A stretch of 64,000 nt of DNA. Origin: Psychrobacter sp. JCM 18902. GTDB lineage: Bacteria > Pseudomonadota > Gammaproteobacteria > Pseudomonadales > Moraxellaceae. This document shows positions 39,302-47,533 of the stretch, piece after piece. The notes beneath the pieces were generated by a model. That model ran no database searches and had not been told where the DNA came from. It worked only from the letters and a program-made list of their open reading frames with translations. Numbering within the stretch: the first letter of the stretch is position 1; each line of letters begins with the position of its first letter. The DNA lies in contig NZ_CAJHBK010000001.1 of the NCBI RefSeq assembly GCF_904846615.1, positions 248,001 through 312,000 on the forward strand, read 5' to 3'. Made by a program: the position numbers and the translations under genes.

Positions 39302-40125
39302 ACTCTAAAATGAAAAACATCACACAGTCGACTTCAATTCATAAGCCATCGCATATTATCGTCTTTGGCGGTACGAGTGGACTTGGCTTGGCGTTGGCGC
39401 TGCATCATCAGGCGCTTGGCTGGCAAGTGAGCGTGGTTGGTCATAGCGTAGAGAAGATAGCCCGTATCAATAGTCAGTATCCTGATATTGCTACTCACTG
39501 CTGTGATTTAACCGATAGCGCGCAAACACAAACGTTGGTAGATAACTTGTCAGATATTAGTTTTCAAAGAGTAATTTATAGCGCGGGTAGTTACACCAAT
39601 GAGCGTATTCATCATCTGAGTCAAGCTGACAGCGATAAAATGCTAGCGATTAATCTGCAAGCGTTCGAGCAAGTTTTTAGGTGGGCAAGTGAGCAATTAA
39701 AACAGCAAAGTTATTCAGTGGATTTTAATAAAAGCAACAAACTCAGCCTGATTTGTATCGCTTCTATCGCCGGTACTATGGATTATCCTTATGCCAGCCT
39801 TTATGCCAAAAGCAAACGCGCGATGATTGCGACTGCAAGCGCTTATCGAGCGGCACTTGCGCCGTATCACATCCAAGTCAACTGCATCGCCTCAGGCTAT
39901 ATCGATACTCAAGCATTACGCGATTTGAATGACGGCGATGCCAGTCATAAGCCATTCATAATAAATACGCAAACGGCGGTGAAGCATGTTATGCAAGCCA
40001 TTGATAAAAATATTGAGCTGGCAGTATTTCCGCGCTCCACGCGTTATATTACTCGGGCGCTCAATCATTTGCCTAAGCCTGTGCTTAATTGGATATTGCG
40101 CAGTAGATTGGATAAAACGACTTGA
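39298..40125 (+). CDS. Short-chain dehydrogenase/reductase
   Basis: 275 residues with a classical Rossmann SDR: cofactor loop GGTSGLG (24-30), a YSAGSYTNE motif in the NAG position, catalytic S156 (IASIAGT) and Y169-x3-K173. Its substrate is unknown; coupling to lipid enzymes suggests a fatty-acyl or lipid carbonyl. The start overlaps the patatin-like gene by 4 bases (ATGA). Convergent with the CdsA-like gene, with 7 bases between stops. Confidence 0.88.
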   Translation: MNSKMKNITQSTSIHKPSHIIVFGGTSGLGLALALHHQALGWQVSVVGHSVEKIARINSQYPDIATHCCDLTDSAQTQTLVDNLSDISFQRVIYSAGSYTNERIHHLSQADSDKMLAINLQAFEQVFRWASEQLKQQSYSVDFNKSNKLSLICIASIAGTMDYPYASLYAKSKRAMIATASAYRAALAPYHIQVNCIASGYIDTQALRDLNDGDASHKPFIINTQTAVKHVMQAIDKNIELAVFPRSTRYITRALNHLPKPVLNWILRSRLDKTT

Positions 40126-40132
40126 TAATAGC

Positions 40133-41026
40133 TTACCCAAGCAGCCAATAAAACAAGGTAAATAGCGGCACGCCAATGAGCAAGCTATCTACTCTGTCTA
40201 ATACGCCGCCATGTCCGGCGAGCATCGTACCCGTGTCTTTCACCCCATGCTGACGTTTAAAGGCGGACTCTAATAAATCTCCAGCGATACCACTGACCGC
40301 TAAGCCGTAAGCAGCTAATAAGCAAATCCACCAGTTAAAAGGCGTGAGCCAAATGCCTAATAACGTTGCCAATATCGCTGCTAGCATACTGCCGAAAAGA
40401 GCGCCTTCGATACTTTTATTCGGGCTAATAATTGGGGCAAGACCACGCTTAAACAGTTTGTGACCAAGCAATCGTCCACATAAATACTGGGCAATATCAT
40501 TAAATTGACTGGCGAATAACACAAAAAATAAAACGCCATACTGTTCGCGCTGCCAGATTAATTGTTGTAAAGCAATGAGACTGACAATCAGTGTGATAAA
40601 AGCAAAGCTAAAGACTAGGTCTAACCGATTTAGACGCGTATAAGCTGGAGTAGAATGGGAAGATGTTTGGCTAAAAGGCAATATCTTGGGTTGTAGACCG
40701 CGCGCTTGCAGTTTCTCAATCAACACAGCTTTGTTGCGCAGACACCATAAGCGTTTAATCTCGTAGCAGCCACGCAGACCAATCAAGATGAAAAAAGCGA
40801 TGAGCAGCCATTGGTAGGGGTAGGTAGTAGGCTGTGAGGGTTGGTTATTATCCGTTATCTTAGCGATAACATAACAAAGGCAAAGTGCCGCTAACATGAG
40901 CCACCATGAGCGGGCGATCAAATAGATTTTCGGTAAGCGCTGCCGTAAGCGAGGTAGGGCAAGCATCGCCCAAACCGAACTGACGACTAGCATTAGAACG
41001 ATCACAAACCGTAAATCAGAAGCCAT
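40133..41026 (-). CDS. CDP-diacylglycerol synthase-like protein (CdsA/YnbB family)
   Basis: Predicted CTP:phosphatidate cytidylyltransferase that would supply CDP-lipid. 297 residues, about eight helices. The C-terminal family signature SAFKRQHGVKDTGTMLAGHG with GGVLDR after it is intact, as is the SPNKSIEGALFG segment. In place of the CdsA motif around D-S-G-A-Y it has FNDIAQYLCGRLLG, a variant I associate with the YnbB subfamily. It is probably a second, specialised synthase, and lies tail to tail with the SDR gene of the putative lipid island. Confidence 0.83.
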   Translation of the reverse strand: MASDLRFVIVLMLVVSSVWAMLALPRLRQRLPKIYLIARSWWLMLAALCLCYVIAKITDNNQPSQPTTYPYQWLLIAFFILIGLRGCYEIKRLWCLRNKAVLIEKLQARGLQPKILPFSQTSSHSTPAYTRLNRLDLVFSFAFITLIVSLIALQQLIWQREQYGVLFFVLFASQFNDIAQYLCGRLLGHKLFKRGLAPIISPNKSIEGALFGSMLAAILATLLGIWLTPFNWWICLLAAYGLAVSGIAGDLLESAFKRQHGVKDTGTMLAGHGGVLDRVDSLLIGVPLFTLFYWLLG

Positions 41027-41157
41027 GTTTTTAGCACTTTGAGTTCAATAGAAAACGGTGAATTACCGTCTTTCATGGCTAAAGTGGCAGCCTCCAATTG
41101 CTGTTAGATGTTAGCAATTGTATTTACCACTCTAGCCTCTGTGTCATCGATTATAGG

Positions 41158-43017
41158 CTAAAGCAGCCAATCAATGCCACCCTCTTTGCTGCCTGTTTTG
41201 TCAGCTTCTCTCAACTTCGATAATGGCACAATCACACTGGTTCGAGGTGTGGATGCCAAATGTGGATAGTCTTGACGATAGTGACCACCGCGACTCTCAT
41301 AACGCTGATAAGCAGATTGAATAATCAAGGTCGCTAATTGTAATTGTCGTGCTAATTGAAATAGTGTCAGCTCATCAGCAGTGATAGTGCCATCTAAAGT
41401 ACCCATACTGGACTGATTTAACCTGATTTTTTCAAGCCACTGTTGCCATTGCTGTATCTGTATTAATATTTGCTCTAATGATTCGGCATTTCGAGTGATA
41501 CCCATATAGGAGGTCATTAAAACTTTTAATTCTGTGACTATTTTGCCAGCATGATCGTTGGTAACAATATCATTATCACAATGCGATGAATTAAATAGAA
41601 TGGTAGGAGAAGAAGGAAGCTTAATAGTTTGAATATCTTTGAGCGTTGGTGCTGTCCAAATGGCAGTTGCTAATAAGTTCGAGTGATCATAACTGGTAAC
41701 GTGATTTAGATTTTCTAATGCTTTTAAATATCGCGGTAAGTCAGCGGCGATATTGCGCCCAACGACTACGCATTCTAAAAGTGAATTACTTGCTAAGCGA
41801 TTAGCACCATGCAAACCTGTATATGCCACTTCGCCTGCGGCATATAAACCTATCAAATCGGTTACACCATTGGCGTCAGTAACCACGCCACCGCAACTAT
41901 AATGCGCAGTCGGGGCAACGGGGATAGGTTCCCTAGTCATATCAATGCCGAGGTTGAATAATGTTTGATAAATCTGTGGGAAATGCTCCCGTAAAAATTG
42001 CTCTGGCAAATGACTGACATCTAAATGTACGTAGCCAAGTCCGTTATTACTGATCTGCTCAGCGATGGCGCGAGCGACGATATCGCGCGGTGCCAATTCT
42101 GCCCGCTCATCAATTTCCAACATAAAGCGCGCACCGGTTTGTGGACAGGTCAGATGCCCCCCTTCACCGCGTAAGGCTTCAGATATTAAAAAACTGCTGT
42201 CTGCCACTGCTAAGCCCGTCGGATGAAATTGGATAAATTCTAAATTTGCTAAGCGGCAGCCTGCTTGCCACGCCATCATAACCCCATCGCCAACACAGAC
42301 ATTTGGTGCACTGGCTCGCTTGAATAGTTGTCCTAAACCGCCACTGGCTAAGACGACTGCGTGACTATAAAAAGTCAGCTGTCGTTGATTATTATGATCA
42401 AAAACTTGCGCCCCTTGGCACTGGTTATTTGGATTGGCACTGTTTGTTAAAAGGCTCAGCGCTTCATGATAAGGCAAAATAGTGATATTGGCAGCGTTTT
42501 GCGCCTTTATAGTCAAGGCTTCCATAATGTGTCGACCAGTCGCATCATCCGCATGTGCGACCCGCCTGCAACCATGCCCGCCTTCTCTGGTTAAATGTAA
42601 GTCAGTAGTTTGTAGTTCAGTCTGTAGTTTGGTGACAGGTTTTGCATTATCTTGTTGCGGTATTTGGGTAAAAGGCACGCCTTGCTCACATAGCCATTGA
42701 ACGGCCTGTTGCCCAGCACTCAAAATGCGACTGGTATTACTAGCTTCGCATAACCCTGCGCCAGCGATTAGGGTATCGGCGATATGGTCAGCAACAGAGT
42801 CTTCTTTATCCAAGCTTGCTGCGATACCACCTTGGGCATAATGACTGGAGCAAATCTCTAAGGCGGCTTTGCTCAATATGGTAATGTTTAGCGATTTTGG
42901 TAATGCTAGAGCTGTGCTTAAGCCTGCTAATCCCGCGCCGATGATAAGCACATCCGTTTGTACCATAGCAGAAGGGCTATCGAGACCTAATGATTCCGCT
43001 GTCAATGCCGCGCTCAT
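41158..43017 (-). CDS. nadB: L-aspartate oxidase
   Basis: FAD enzyme converting L-aspartate to iminoaspartate, first step of de novo NAD synthesis. 619 residues, longer than the usual 530-550; the extra parts are a short N-terminal extension, small insertions and a longer helical C-terminal region. Motifs: DVLIIGAGLAGLSTALA (FAD), SSHYAQGGIAA, HPTGLAV, and HYSCGGVVTD near the active site. ATG 43017 lies one base after the nadA stop (43019-43021), so the pair is one transcript. A longer reading to 43110 would run back into nadA and is rejected. Confidence 0.95.
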   Translation of the reverse strand: MSAALTAESLGLDSPSAMVQTDVLIIGAGLAGLSTALALPKSLNITILSKAALEICSSHYAQGGIAASLDKEDSVADHIADTLIAGAGLCEASNTSRILSAGQQAVQWLCEQGVPFTQIPQQDNAKPVTKLQTELQTTDLHLTREGGHGCRRVAHADDATGRHIMEALTIKAQNAANITILPYHEALSLLTNSANPNNQCQGAQVFDHNNQRQLTFYSHAVVLASGGLGQLFKRASAPNVCVGDGVMMAWQAGCRLANLEFIQFHPTGLAVADSSFLISEALRGEGGHLTCPQTGARFMLEIDERAELAPRDIVARAIAEQISNNGLGYVHLDVSHLPEQFLREHFPQIYQTLFNLGIDMTREPIPVAPTAHYSCGGVVTDANGVTDLIGLYAAGEVAYTGLHGANRLASNSLLECVVVGRNIAADLPRYLKALENLNHVTSYDHSNLLATAIWTAPTLKDIQTIKLPSSPTILFNSSHCDNDIVTNDHAGKIVTELKVLMTSYMGITRNAESLEQILIQIQQWQQWLEKIRLNQSSMGTLDGTITADELTLFQLARQLQLATLIIQSAYQRYESRGGHYRQDYPHLASTPRTSVIVPLSKLREADKTGSKEGGIDWLL

Positions 43018-43018
43018 A

Positions 43019-44158
43019 TTAGGCAGCCCCGACATTGGCAAATAACTCACGGTCTTTGACAATATCGCCGCTCGTTGCCACACGTTGCTTCTGCGTTTCG
43101 GCAAAGTCAAGCATGCGTTGCAAGGGTTTTCTAGCCGCGACTGCCAGCTCAGGCGTCATCAAAACTTCACCGCTGCGCTGCGTCAAGCATTGTTCAATAC
43201 CTTTTAGACCATTCATTGCCATCCATGGGCAAAACGCGCAACTCTTACAACTGGCGCTTTCACCTGCAGTAGGTGCAGCCAAAAAACGCTTATTTGGCGA
43301 GCGCTTTTGCATTTCGTGCAAAATACCCAAATCGGTGGCGACAATAAAGGTATCGGCATCCATCTCATGAGTCGATTGCAATAGCTTACTGGTCGAGCCA
43401 ACCACATCGGCGAGCGCCACCACGCTATCAGGGGATTCAGGATGCACCAATACTTTGGCATTTGGGTGTTCCTTTTTAAGTTGCATGAGCTCAGTTGCTT
43501 TAAATTCATTGTGCACGAGGCACGAGCCTTGCCAAAGCAGCATATCTGCACCCGTCTCAGTAGCAATATATTTGCCCAAATGACGGTCAGGACCCCAGAT
43601 GATTTTCTCATCATTAGCATGCAAATGGCGAATGATGTCGATGCCAACCGATGACGTCACCACCCAATCGGCACGGGCTTTGACGGCGGCGCTGGTATTG
43701 GCGTAAACGACGACCGTACGCTCAGGGTGAGCATCACAAAATGCGGAAAACTCGTCAGCAGGGCAGCCCAAATCAAGCGAACACTCGGCTTCTAGGTCTG
43801 GCATCAGTACTGTTTTTTCCATACTTAAAATTTTTGCCGACTCACCCATGAAGCGGACGCCAGCGACCACTAAGGTCTGGGCGCTATGCGCTTGCCCAAA
43901 GCGTGCCATCTCCAGCGAATCACCCACACAGCCGCCCGTTGCCAATGCCAAATCCTGAATAAAGGGGTCGACATAATAATGGGCGACCAATACTGCATTA
44001 TGCGCATTTAATAGCTGTTTAATGTTTTCCTCGACTATGAGACGTTCAGCACGCGGCAAGTCTGCTGGCATTTTAGCTTTGGCATATTCAATATTCATTT
44101 GAGTAGCAATACGATTGTCATTGCTCATGATGGGCGCGTCGTAAGGATAAGTTTTCAT
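43019..44158 (-). CDS. nadA: Quinolinate synthase A
   Basis: [4Fe-4S] enzyme condensing iminoaspartate with dihydroxyacetone phosphate to quinolinate. 379 residues from ATG 44158, preceded by AAAAGG 9 bases upstream. Landmarks: [12 protein letters not shown], a cysteine in [35 protein letters not shown], and [15 protein letters not shown] near the C-terminus. First gene of nadA-nadB, under a promoter that contains a 21-bp palindromic operator. Confidence 0.95.
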   Translation of the reverse strand: MKTYPYDAPIMSNDNRIATQMNIEYAKAKMPADLPRAERLIVEENIKQLLNAHNAVLVAHYYVDPFIQDLALATGGCVGDSLEMARFGQAHSAQTLVVAGVRFMGESAKILSMEKTVLMPDLEAECSLDLGCPADEFSAFCDAHPERTVVVYANTSAAVKARADWVVTSSVGIDIIRHLHANDEKIIWGPDRHLGKYIATETGADMLLWQGSCLVHNEFKATELMQLKKEHPNAKVLVHPESPDSVVALADVVGSTSKLLQSTHEMDADTFIVATDLGILHEMQKRSPNKRFLAAPTAGESASCKSCAFCPWMAMNGLKGIEQCLTQRSGEVLMTPELAVAARKPLQRMLDFAETQKQRVATSGDIVKDRELFANVGAA

Positions 44159-44243
44159 AAATGCAAACCTTTTAGGCAGTAACGACAAGCAATATGCCGC
44201 TAAAAATAAGTCAATTAATATCGTTGGCTAGTCAGATATTTTA

Positions 44244-44271
44244 ATTATGCTCATTTTGAGCATAAATACAA
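44244..44271 (-). promoter_or_regulatory. nadA promoter with NAD-regulator operator
   Basis: On the minus strand TTGTAT (44266-44271) and CATAAT (44244-44249) are spaced by 16 bases. Between and over them lies the 21-bp palindrome 44245-44265, arms TTATGCTCA and TGAGCATAA around TTT. A repressor bound here would block RNA polymerase. The same site occurs before nadC. Confidence 0.75.
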
Positions 44272-44443
44272 GTATTTTTTATACATTTATGATTTGTACA
44301 TTTATGATTTATAAAGACTCATTTTATATAATTACAACCACGAACTATGATAATCGTTGATTCAAGCTATACTGAGCAAATGGTCAACAGCTTAGCAGTT
44401 GAGCTTTATTTAATAATTAAAATAAAAGGTAATCACTAAAGTC

Positions 44444-45532
44444 ATGACGTTGTCTTATTCACACGCGCATCAGCAAGGTAGTGGCACCACAGAAGTCGTG
44501 GCCGTGCTAGTCGCCATTACTGAGCATACCGCTCGGGTCTTAACCGTTGATCAAGGAAAGCTGTTACCCAATGGTCCATTGATGCCGTTGCATCGCTCAT
44601 TGCAAGCGGGTGTGCGCCAATGGGTTGAGGAGCAAACACAGCAACCACTTGGTTATTTGGAGCAACTCTATACCTTTGTCGATACCAATAGGCGCAATGT
44701 TGATGGTCACGCACTGGTCTACGTGAGCTATTTGGGACTGGTGCAAGAGACACAAACGCCGCAGCTACAAAGCCAAGCATTGTGGCGCGATTGGTATGAT
44801 TACTTTCCTTGGGAAAATCATTTGGATGGCATACCTAGCATCATTATGAATAATATTGTGCCAGCATTATTGAGTTGGGCAGATAGCGCTAAAGATTCAG
44901 GCATTCAGCAGCGCCGCCGTCAGCGTATTGGTCTATGTTGGGGTGTAAGTGAAGCGCTCTTAGTGGGTGATATGCCCACAAGTGAAAATGCGGATAATGA
45001 ATACATAGCCTATGAGCATTATGAAAATAGAGAGTGGGTCGCTGAGCATGTGTTACTGCGCTATGAGATGCTGTATGAAGCGGGGCTGATACCGGAAGCA
45101 CCAAACTATCCACCCAGCTATTCAATGAATCATCAAAGCGTTCATCAAAGCGCTCGCCAACCGAGCCATCAGAATAAGCTACCTGAAAACTGGTCACAGC
45201 TCATTGGTGTGCCGATGTATTATGATCATCGCCGAGTGATTGCAACAGCTATTTCACGGCTGCGTGCCAAAATTGAGTACCGACCGCTTATTTTTGGCTT
45301 GATGCCAGATGTATTTACCTTGTCACAATTACAACAAAGCGTAGAAGCGCTCTCAGGAGTGCGCTTGCACAAGCAAAATTTCCGTCGTTTGCTAGATTCA
45401 CAAAAACTTGTGATGGAGACAGGGCAGAGTAGTAGTGCCCAACGTGGTCGCCCTGCCAAGCTTTATCGATTTCGTCATGATATTGAACTACAAAGCTTAT
45501 TGATGGATAGTAAGTTGCCTAAGCGTAAATAG
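44444..45532 (+). CDS. nadQ: NAD biosynthesis repressor, NadQ/NrtR type
   Basis: Putative transcriptional repressor of nadAB and nadC. 362 residues: a Nudix-like N-terminal domain (about 15-145) with YLEQLYTFVDTNRRN, and a C-terminal winged-helix region with RPLIFGLMPDVFTLSQLQ, LHKQNFRRLLDS and RGRPAKLYRFR. The catalytic Nudix box is degenerate: only WVEEQT resembles the REUxEE core and the leading G-x5-E is missing, so it is likely a sensor without hydrolase activity, as I recall for COG4111/NadQ. It stands between nadA and nadC, both of which carry the same palindrome. The choice between NadQ and NrtR rests on recalled sequence similarity. Confidence 0.8.
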   Translation: MTLSYSHAHQQGSGTTEVVAVLVAITEHTARVLTVDQGKLLPNGPLMPLHRSLQAGVRQWVEEQTQQPLGYLEQLYTFVDTNRRNVDGHALVYVSYLGLVQETQTPQLQSQALWRDWYDYFPWENHLDGIPSIIMNNIVPALLSWADSAKDSGIQQRRRQRIGLCWGVSEALLVGDMPTSENADNEYIAYEHYENREWVAEHVLLRYEMLYEAGLIPEAPNYPPSYSMNHQSVHQSARQPSHQNKLPENWSQLIGVPMYYDHRRVIATAISRLRAKIEYRPLIFGLMPDVFTLSQLQQSVEALSGVRLHKQNFRRLLDSQKLVMETGQSSSAQRGRPAKLYRFRHDIELQSLLMDSKLPKRK

Positions 45533-45609
45533 GAGTTAATAGACTACCTTGCTATCTTTATTTTTATGACTATAAAACCCTGTCGGCTGCCCAAAATGAT
45601 GACGGTTCC

Positions 45610-45658
45610 TTGCGAGGCTGTTAACTTTACGCTATATTTATGCTCATTTTGAGTTTAA
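45610..45658 (+). promoter_or_regulatory. nadC promoter with NAD-regulator operator
   Basis: TTGCGA (45610-45615), 17-base spacer, TATATT (45633-45638). The operator 45638-45658 shares its first 16 bases with the nadA site (TTATGCTCATTTTGAG) and ends TTTAA instead of CATAA. It covers the end of the -10 box and the expected start point. Confidence 0.75.
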
Positions 45659-45702
45659 TTGCATAAGCATATATGAACGCCACGTTTATTTAAGGGTTAA
45701 AG

Positions 45703-46563
45703 ATGACAGTTAAAAAAGAACCAGCATTGGATGATGTATTGCTTAGACCTTTGGTTGAAGCTGCGCTAACTGAGGATTTGGGCAGACGCGGAGATGTCAC
45801 ATCACAAGCCACCATTCCAGCCGATATGCAAGCAAAGCTAGAGATTAAAGCGCGGCAAGCAGGCGTGATATGTGGTATGGATTTGGCACGTTTATCGTTT
45901 GCCATGGTTGATCCTCAGATTGAGTTTGTGGCTCAAGTTGCTGATGGTGAATGGGTTGATGCAGGTACAGTCTTGGCTAGTGTGCGTGGTAATGCGCGCC
46001 ATTTACTGACAGCAGAACGTACCGCGCTCAATTTTATGACCCACTTGAGTGGCATTGCGACAGATACCAGAAAAATTGTAGATAGCGTTGCAGAGTATCC
46101 TGCGCAAATTACTTGTACACGTAAGACCATTCCTGGCTTGCGCATTGTACAAAAGTACGCGGTACGCTGCGGCGGCGGGCGCAACCATCGTTTGGGACTG
46201 GATGATGCTATTTTAATCAAAGACAATCATATTGCTATCGCTGGTGATATCAAGACTGCGATTAAACAAGCGCAAAACTTCGCTGGGCATTTAATTCCCA
46301 TCGAAGTAGAAGTGGATACTTTAGAGCAGCTAGCGCAAGCATTAGATGCTGGTGTGAGCTTGGTGCTATTAGATAATATGTCCCCTGAAATACTAGCGCA
46401 GGCAGTAACGATGTGTAAAGGTCGTGCTAGAACAGAAGCTTCAGGTGGTATTACTCCTGAAACGGTGCAAGCAGCAGCAAAAACGGGTGTTGATTTTATT
46501 GCCATGGGTTATTTGACGCACAGTACCACGGCATTAGATATCGGTCTTGATTTTAGCGCATAA
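45703..46563 (+). CDS. nadC: Nicotinate-nucleotide pyrophosphorylase (quinolinate phosphoribosyltransferase)
   Basis: Converts quinolinate and PRPP to nicotinate mononucleotide. 286 residues, normal for the family. Visible: EDLGRRGDVTS, RTALNFMTHLSGIAT, TRKTIPGLR with RCGGGRNHRLGLDD, IKDNHI, EVEVDTLEQ, LLDNMSPE and EASGGI, which are all substrate-binding segments of NadC. Third step of the same pathway as nadA/nadB and controlled by the same operator sequence. Confidence 0.96.
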   Translation: MTVKKEPALDDVLLRPLVEAALTEDLGRRGDVTSQATIPADMQAKLEIKARQAGVICGMDLARLSFAMVDPQIEFVAQVADGEWVDAGTVLASVRGNARHLLTAERTALNFMTHLSGIATDTRKIVDSVAEYPAQITCTRKTIPGLRIVQKYAVRCGGGRNHRLGLDDAILIKDNHIAIAGDIKTAIKQAQNFAGHLIPIEVEVDTLEQLAQALDAGVSLVLLDNMSPEILAQAVTMCKGRARTEASGGITPETVQAAAKTGVDFIAMGYLTHSTTALDIGLDFSA

Positions 46564-46695
46564 TGTTCAACATGCCTTTTTTAACCGTTAGTCTTCATCA
46601 GCTTATCTACCCGCCAAATGACGGTTGACTGGTCAATGTTAAGTATCTGTTTTTATAGATAGTCTGCTGTCAGAAAGTTAAGCAAAGTTAATGAT

Positions 46696-46724
46696 TTAAT
46701 TAGCTTATCTGCCTATGATACAAT
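46696..46724 (+). promoter_or_regulatory. Candidate promoter for the MarC-family gene
   Basis: TTAATT (46696-46701), 17 bases, TACAAT (46719-46724). Start would be near 46731, leaving an 85-base leader before the GTG at 46816. Confidence 0.45.
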
Positions 46725-46745
46725 GACATTTTCAACCAACTATTG

Positions 46746-46782
46746 GGTCATCGTTGTACTTGCACGATGACCTTATCTTTTT
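46746..46782 (+). terminator. Terminator-like hairpin in the marC leader
   Basis: Perfect 9-bp stem GGTCATCGT / ACGATGACC around a 9-base loop, followed by TTATCTTTTT. It lies 34 bases before the MarC-family start and about 180 bases after nadC. It can serve as the nadC terminator, or as an attenuator if the promoter at 46696 is real. Confidence 0.7.
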
Positions 46783-46815
46783 GCCCGATTTGACTAATAG
46801 ACAAGCGAGCGCTCA

Positions 46816-47457
46816 GTGAATACTGAAATCATCAAGATAATCTTAGCCTTTATGGTACTGATTAATCCCTTTAGCGCTTTGACGTTATTTTTGGATTTGA
46901 CCCGTGGTTATTCGATGAATAATCGACGCAAAGTGGCGCGTGTTGCTTGTTTGACGATTTTTATCACTATTAGTTTCTTTACGGTAGCAGGCGAGACATT
47001 ACTAAAAGCACTTGGTATTTCTATCGGCTCGTTTCAGCTGGCAGGTGGTATCTTGGTGTTTTTGATTGCTCTTAATATGATGAATGGCGACGGTAATCCC
47101 GTGAAGCCCGATCAAGAAAACTTCGATGTTGACCATGTACAAGACGCGCCGCCCACCATGGCAGCAGCGGTTGTGCCTATCGCTATTCCAATGATGATTG
47201 GACCAGGTGGTATCTCGACGGTGATTATTTATTCTTCACAAGTCTCTGGTATTTTGCAGATATCTGCCATATTGATTGCTGGTTTATTTATCAGTCTGTT
47301 TTGCTATCTAGCATTGATGGCGGCAGGTCGTATCAGTCGCTTGCTGGGTGATACTGGATTGAACATCATGAGCCGAATTATGGGGATGTTATTGGCGGCA
47401 GTTTCTATCGAAATTATCGTTAATGGCTTACGCACTTTATTTCCTGATTTAGTGTAA
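46816..47457 (+). CDS. MarC-family (UPF0056) membrane protein
   Basis: Inner-membrane protein of unknown function, 213 residues with six helices. The family pattern is seen in LINPFSALTLFLDLT at the start, FQLAGGILVFLIALNMM in the middle and AIPMMIGPGGISTVIIYS. The start is GTG 46816. Despite the name, MarC proteins are not established in antibiotic resistance. Convergent with the acetamidase gene. Confidence 0.85.
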   Translation: MNTEIIKIILAFMVLINPFSALTLFLDLTRGYSMNNRRKVARVACLTIFITISFFTVAGETLLKALGISIGSFQLAGGILVFLIALNMMNGDGNPVKPDQENFDVDHVQDAPPTMAAAVVPIAIPMMIGPGGISTVIIYSSQVSGILQISAILIAGLFISLFCYLALMAAGRISRLLGDTGLNIMSRIMGMLLAAVSIEIIVNGLRTLFPDLV

Positions 47458-47503
47458 AAACAAGCACTTAGCCTCCAGATAATCTACCTGCGTTAAGTGC
47501 TTG
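47456..47503 (-). terminator. Intrinsic terminator of the acetamidase gene
   Basis: Perfect 10-bp arms CAAGCACTTA (47461-47470) and TAAGTGCTTG (47494-47503) around a 23-base loop. On the minus strand the stem is followed by TTTTT, so it serves the gene at 47534; the T run overlaps the stop codon of the convergent MarC-family gene. Confidence 0.75.
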
Positions 47504-47533
47504 CTATTGTCGTATGAGAGACGCTTGTTTCAC

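Noticed and set aside
43018..43110. Longer NadB start reaching back into nadA
   Set aside because: It would overlap the nadA coding end, and the residues before MSAALTAES do not resemble NadB; the ATG at 43017 directly follows the nadA stop.
47461..47503. The 10-bp stem after the MarC-family gene as its own terminator
   Set aside because: No T run follows on the plus strand; the T run is on the minus strand, so it was assigned to the acetamidase gene.
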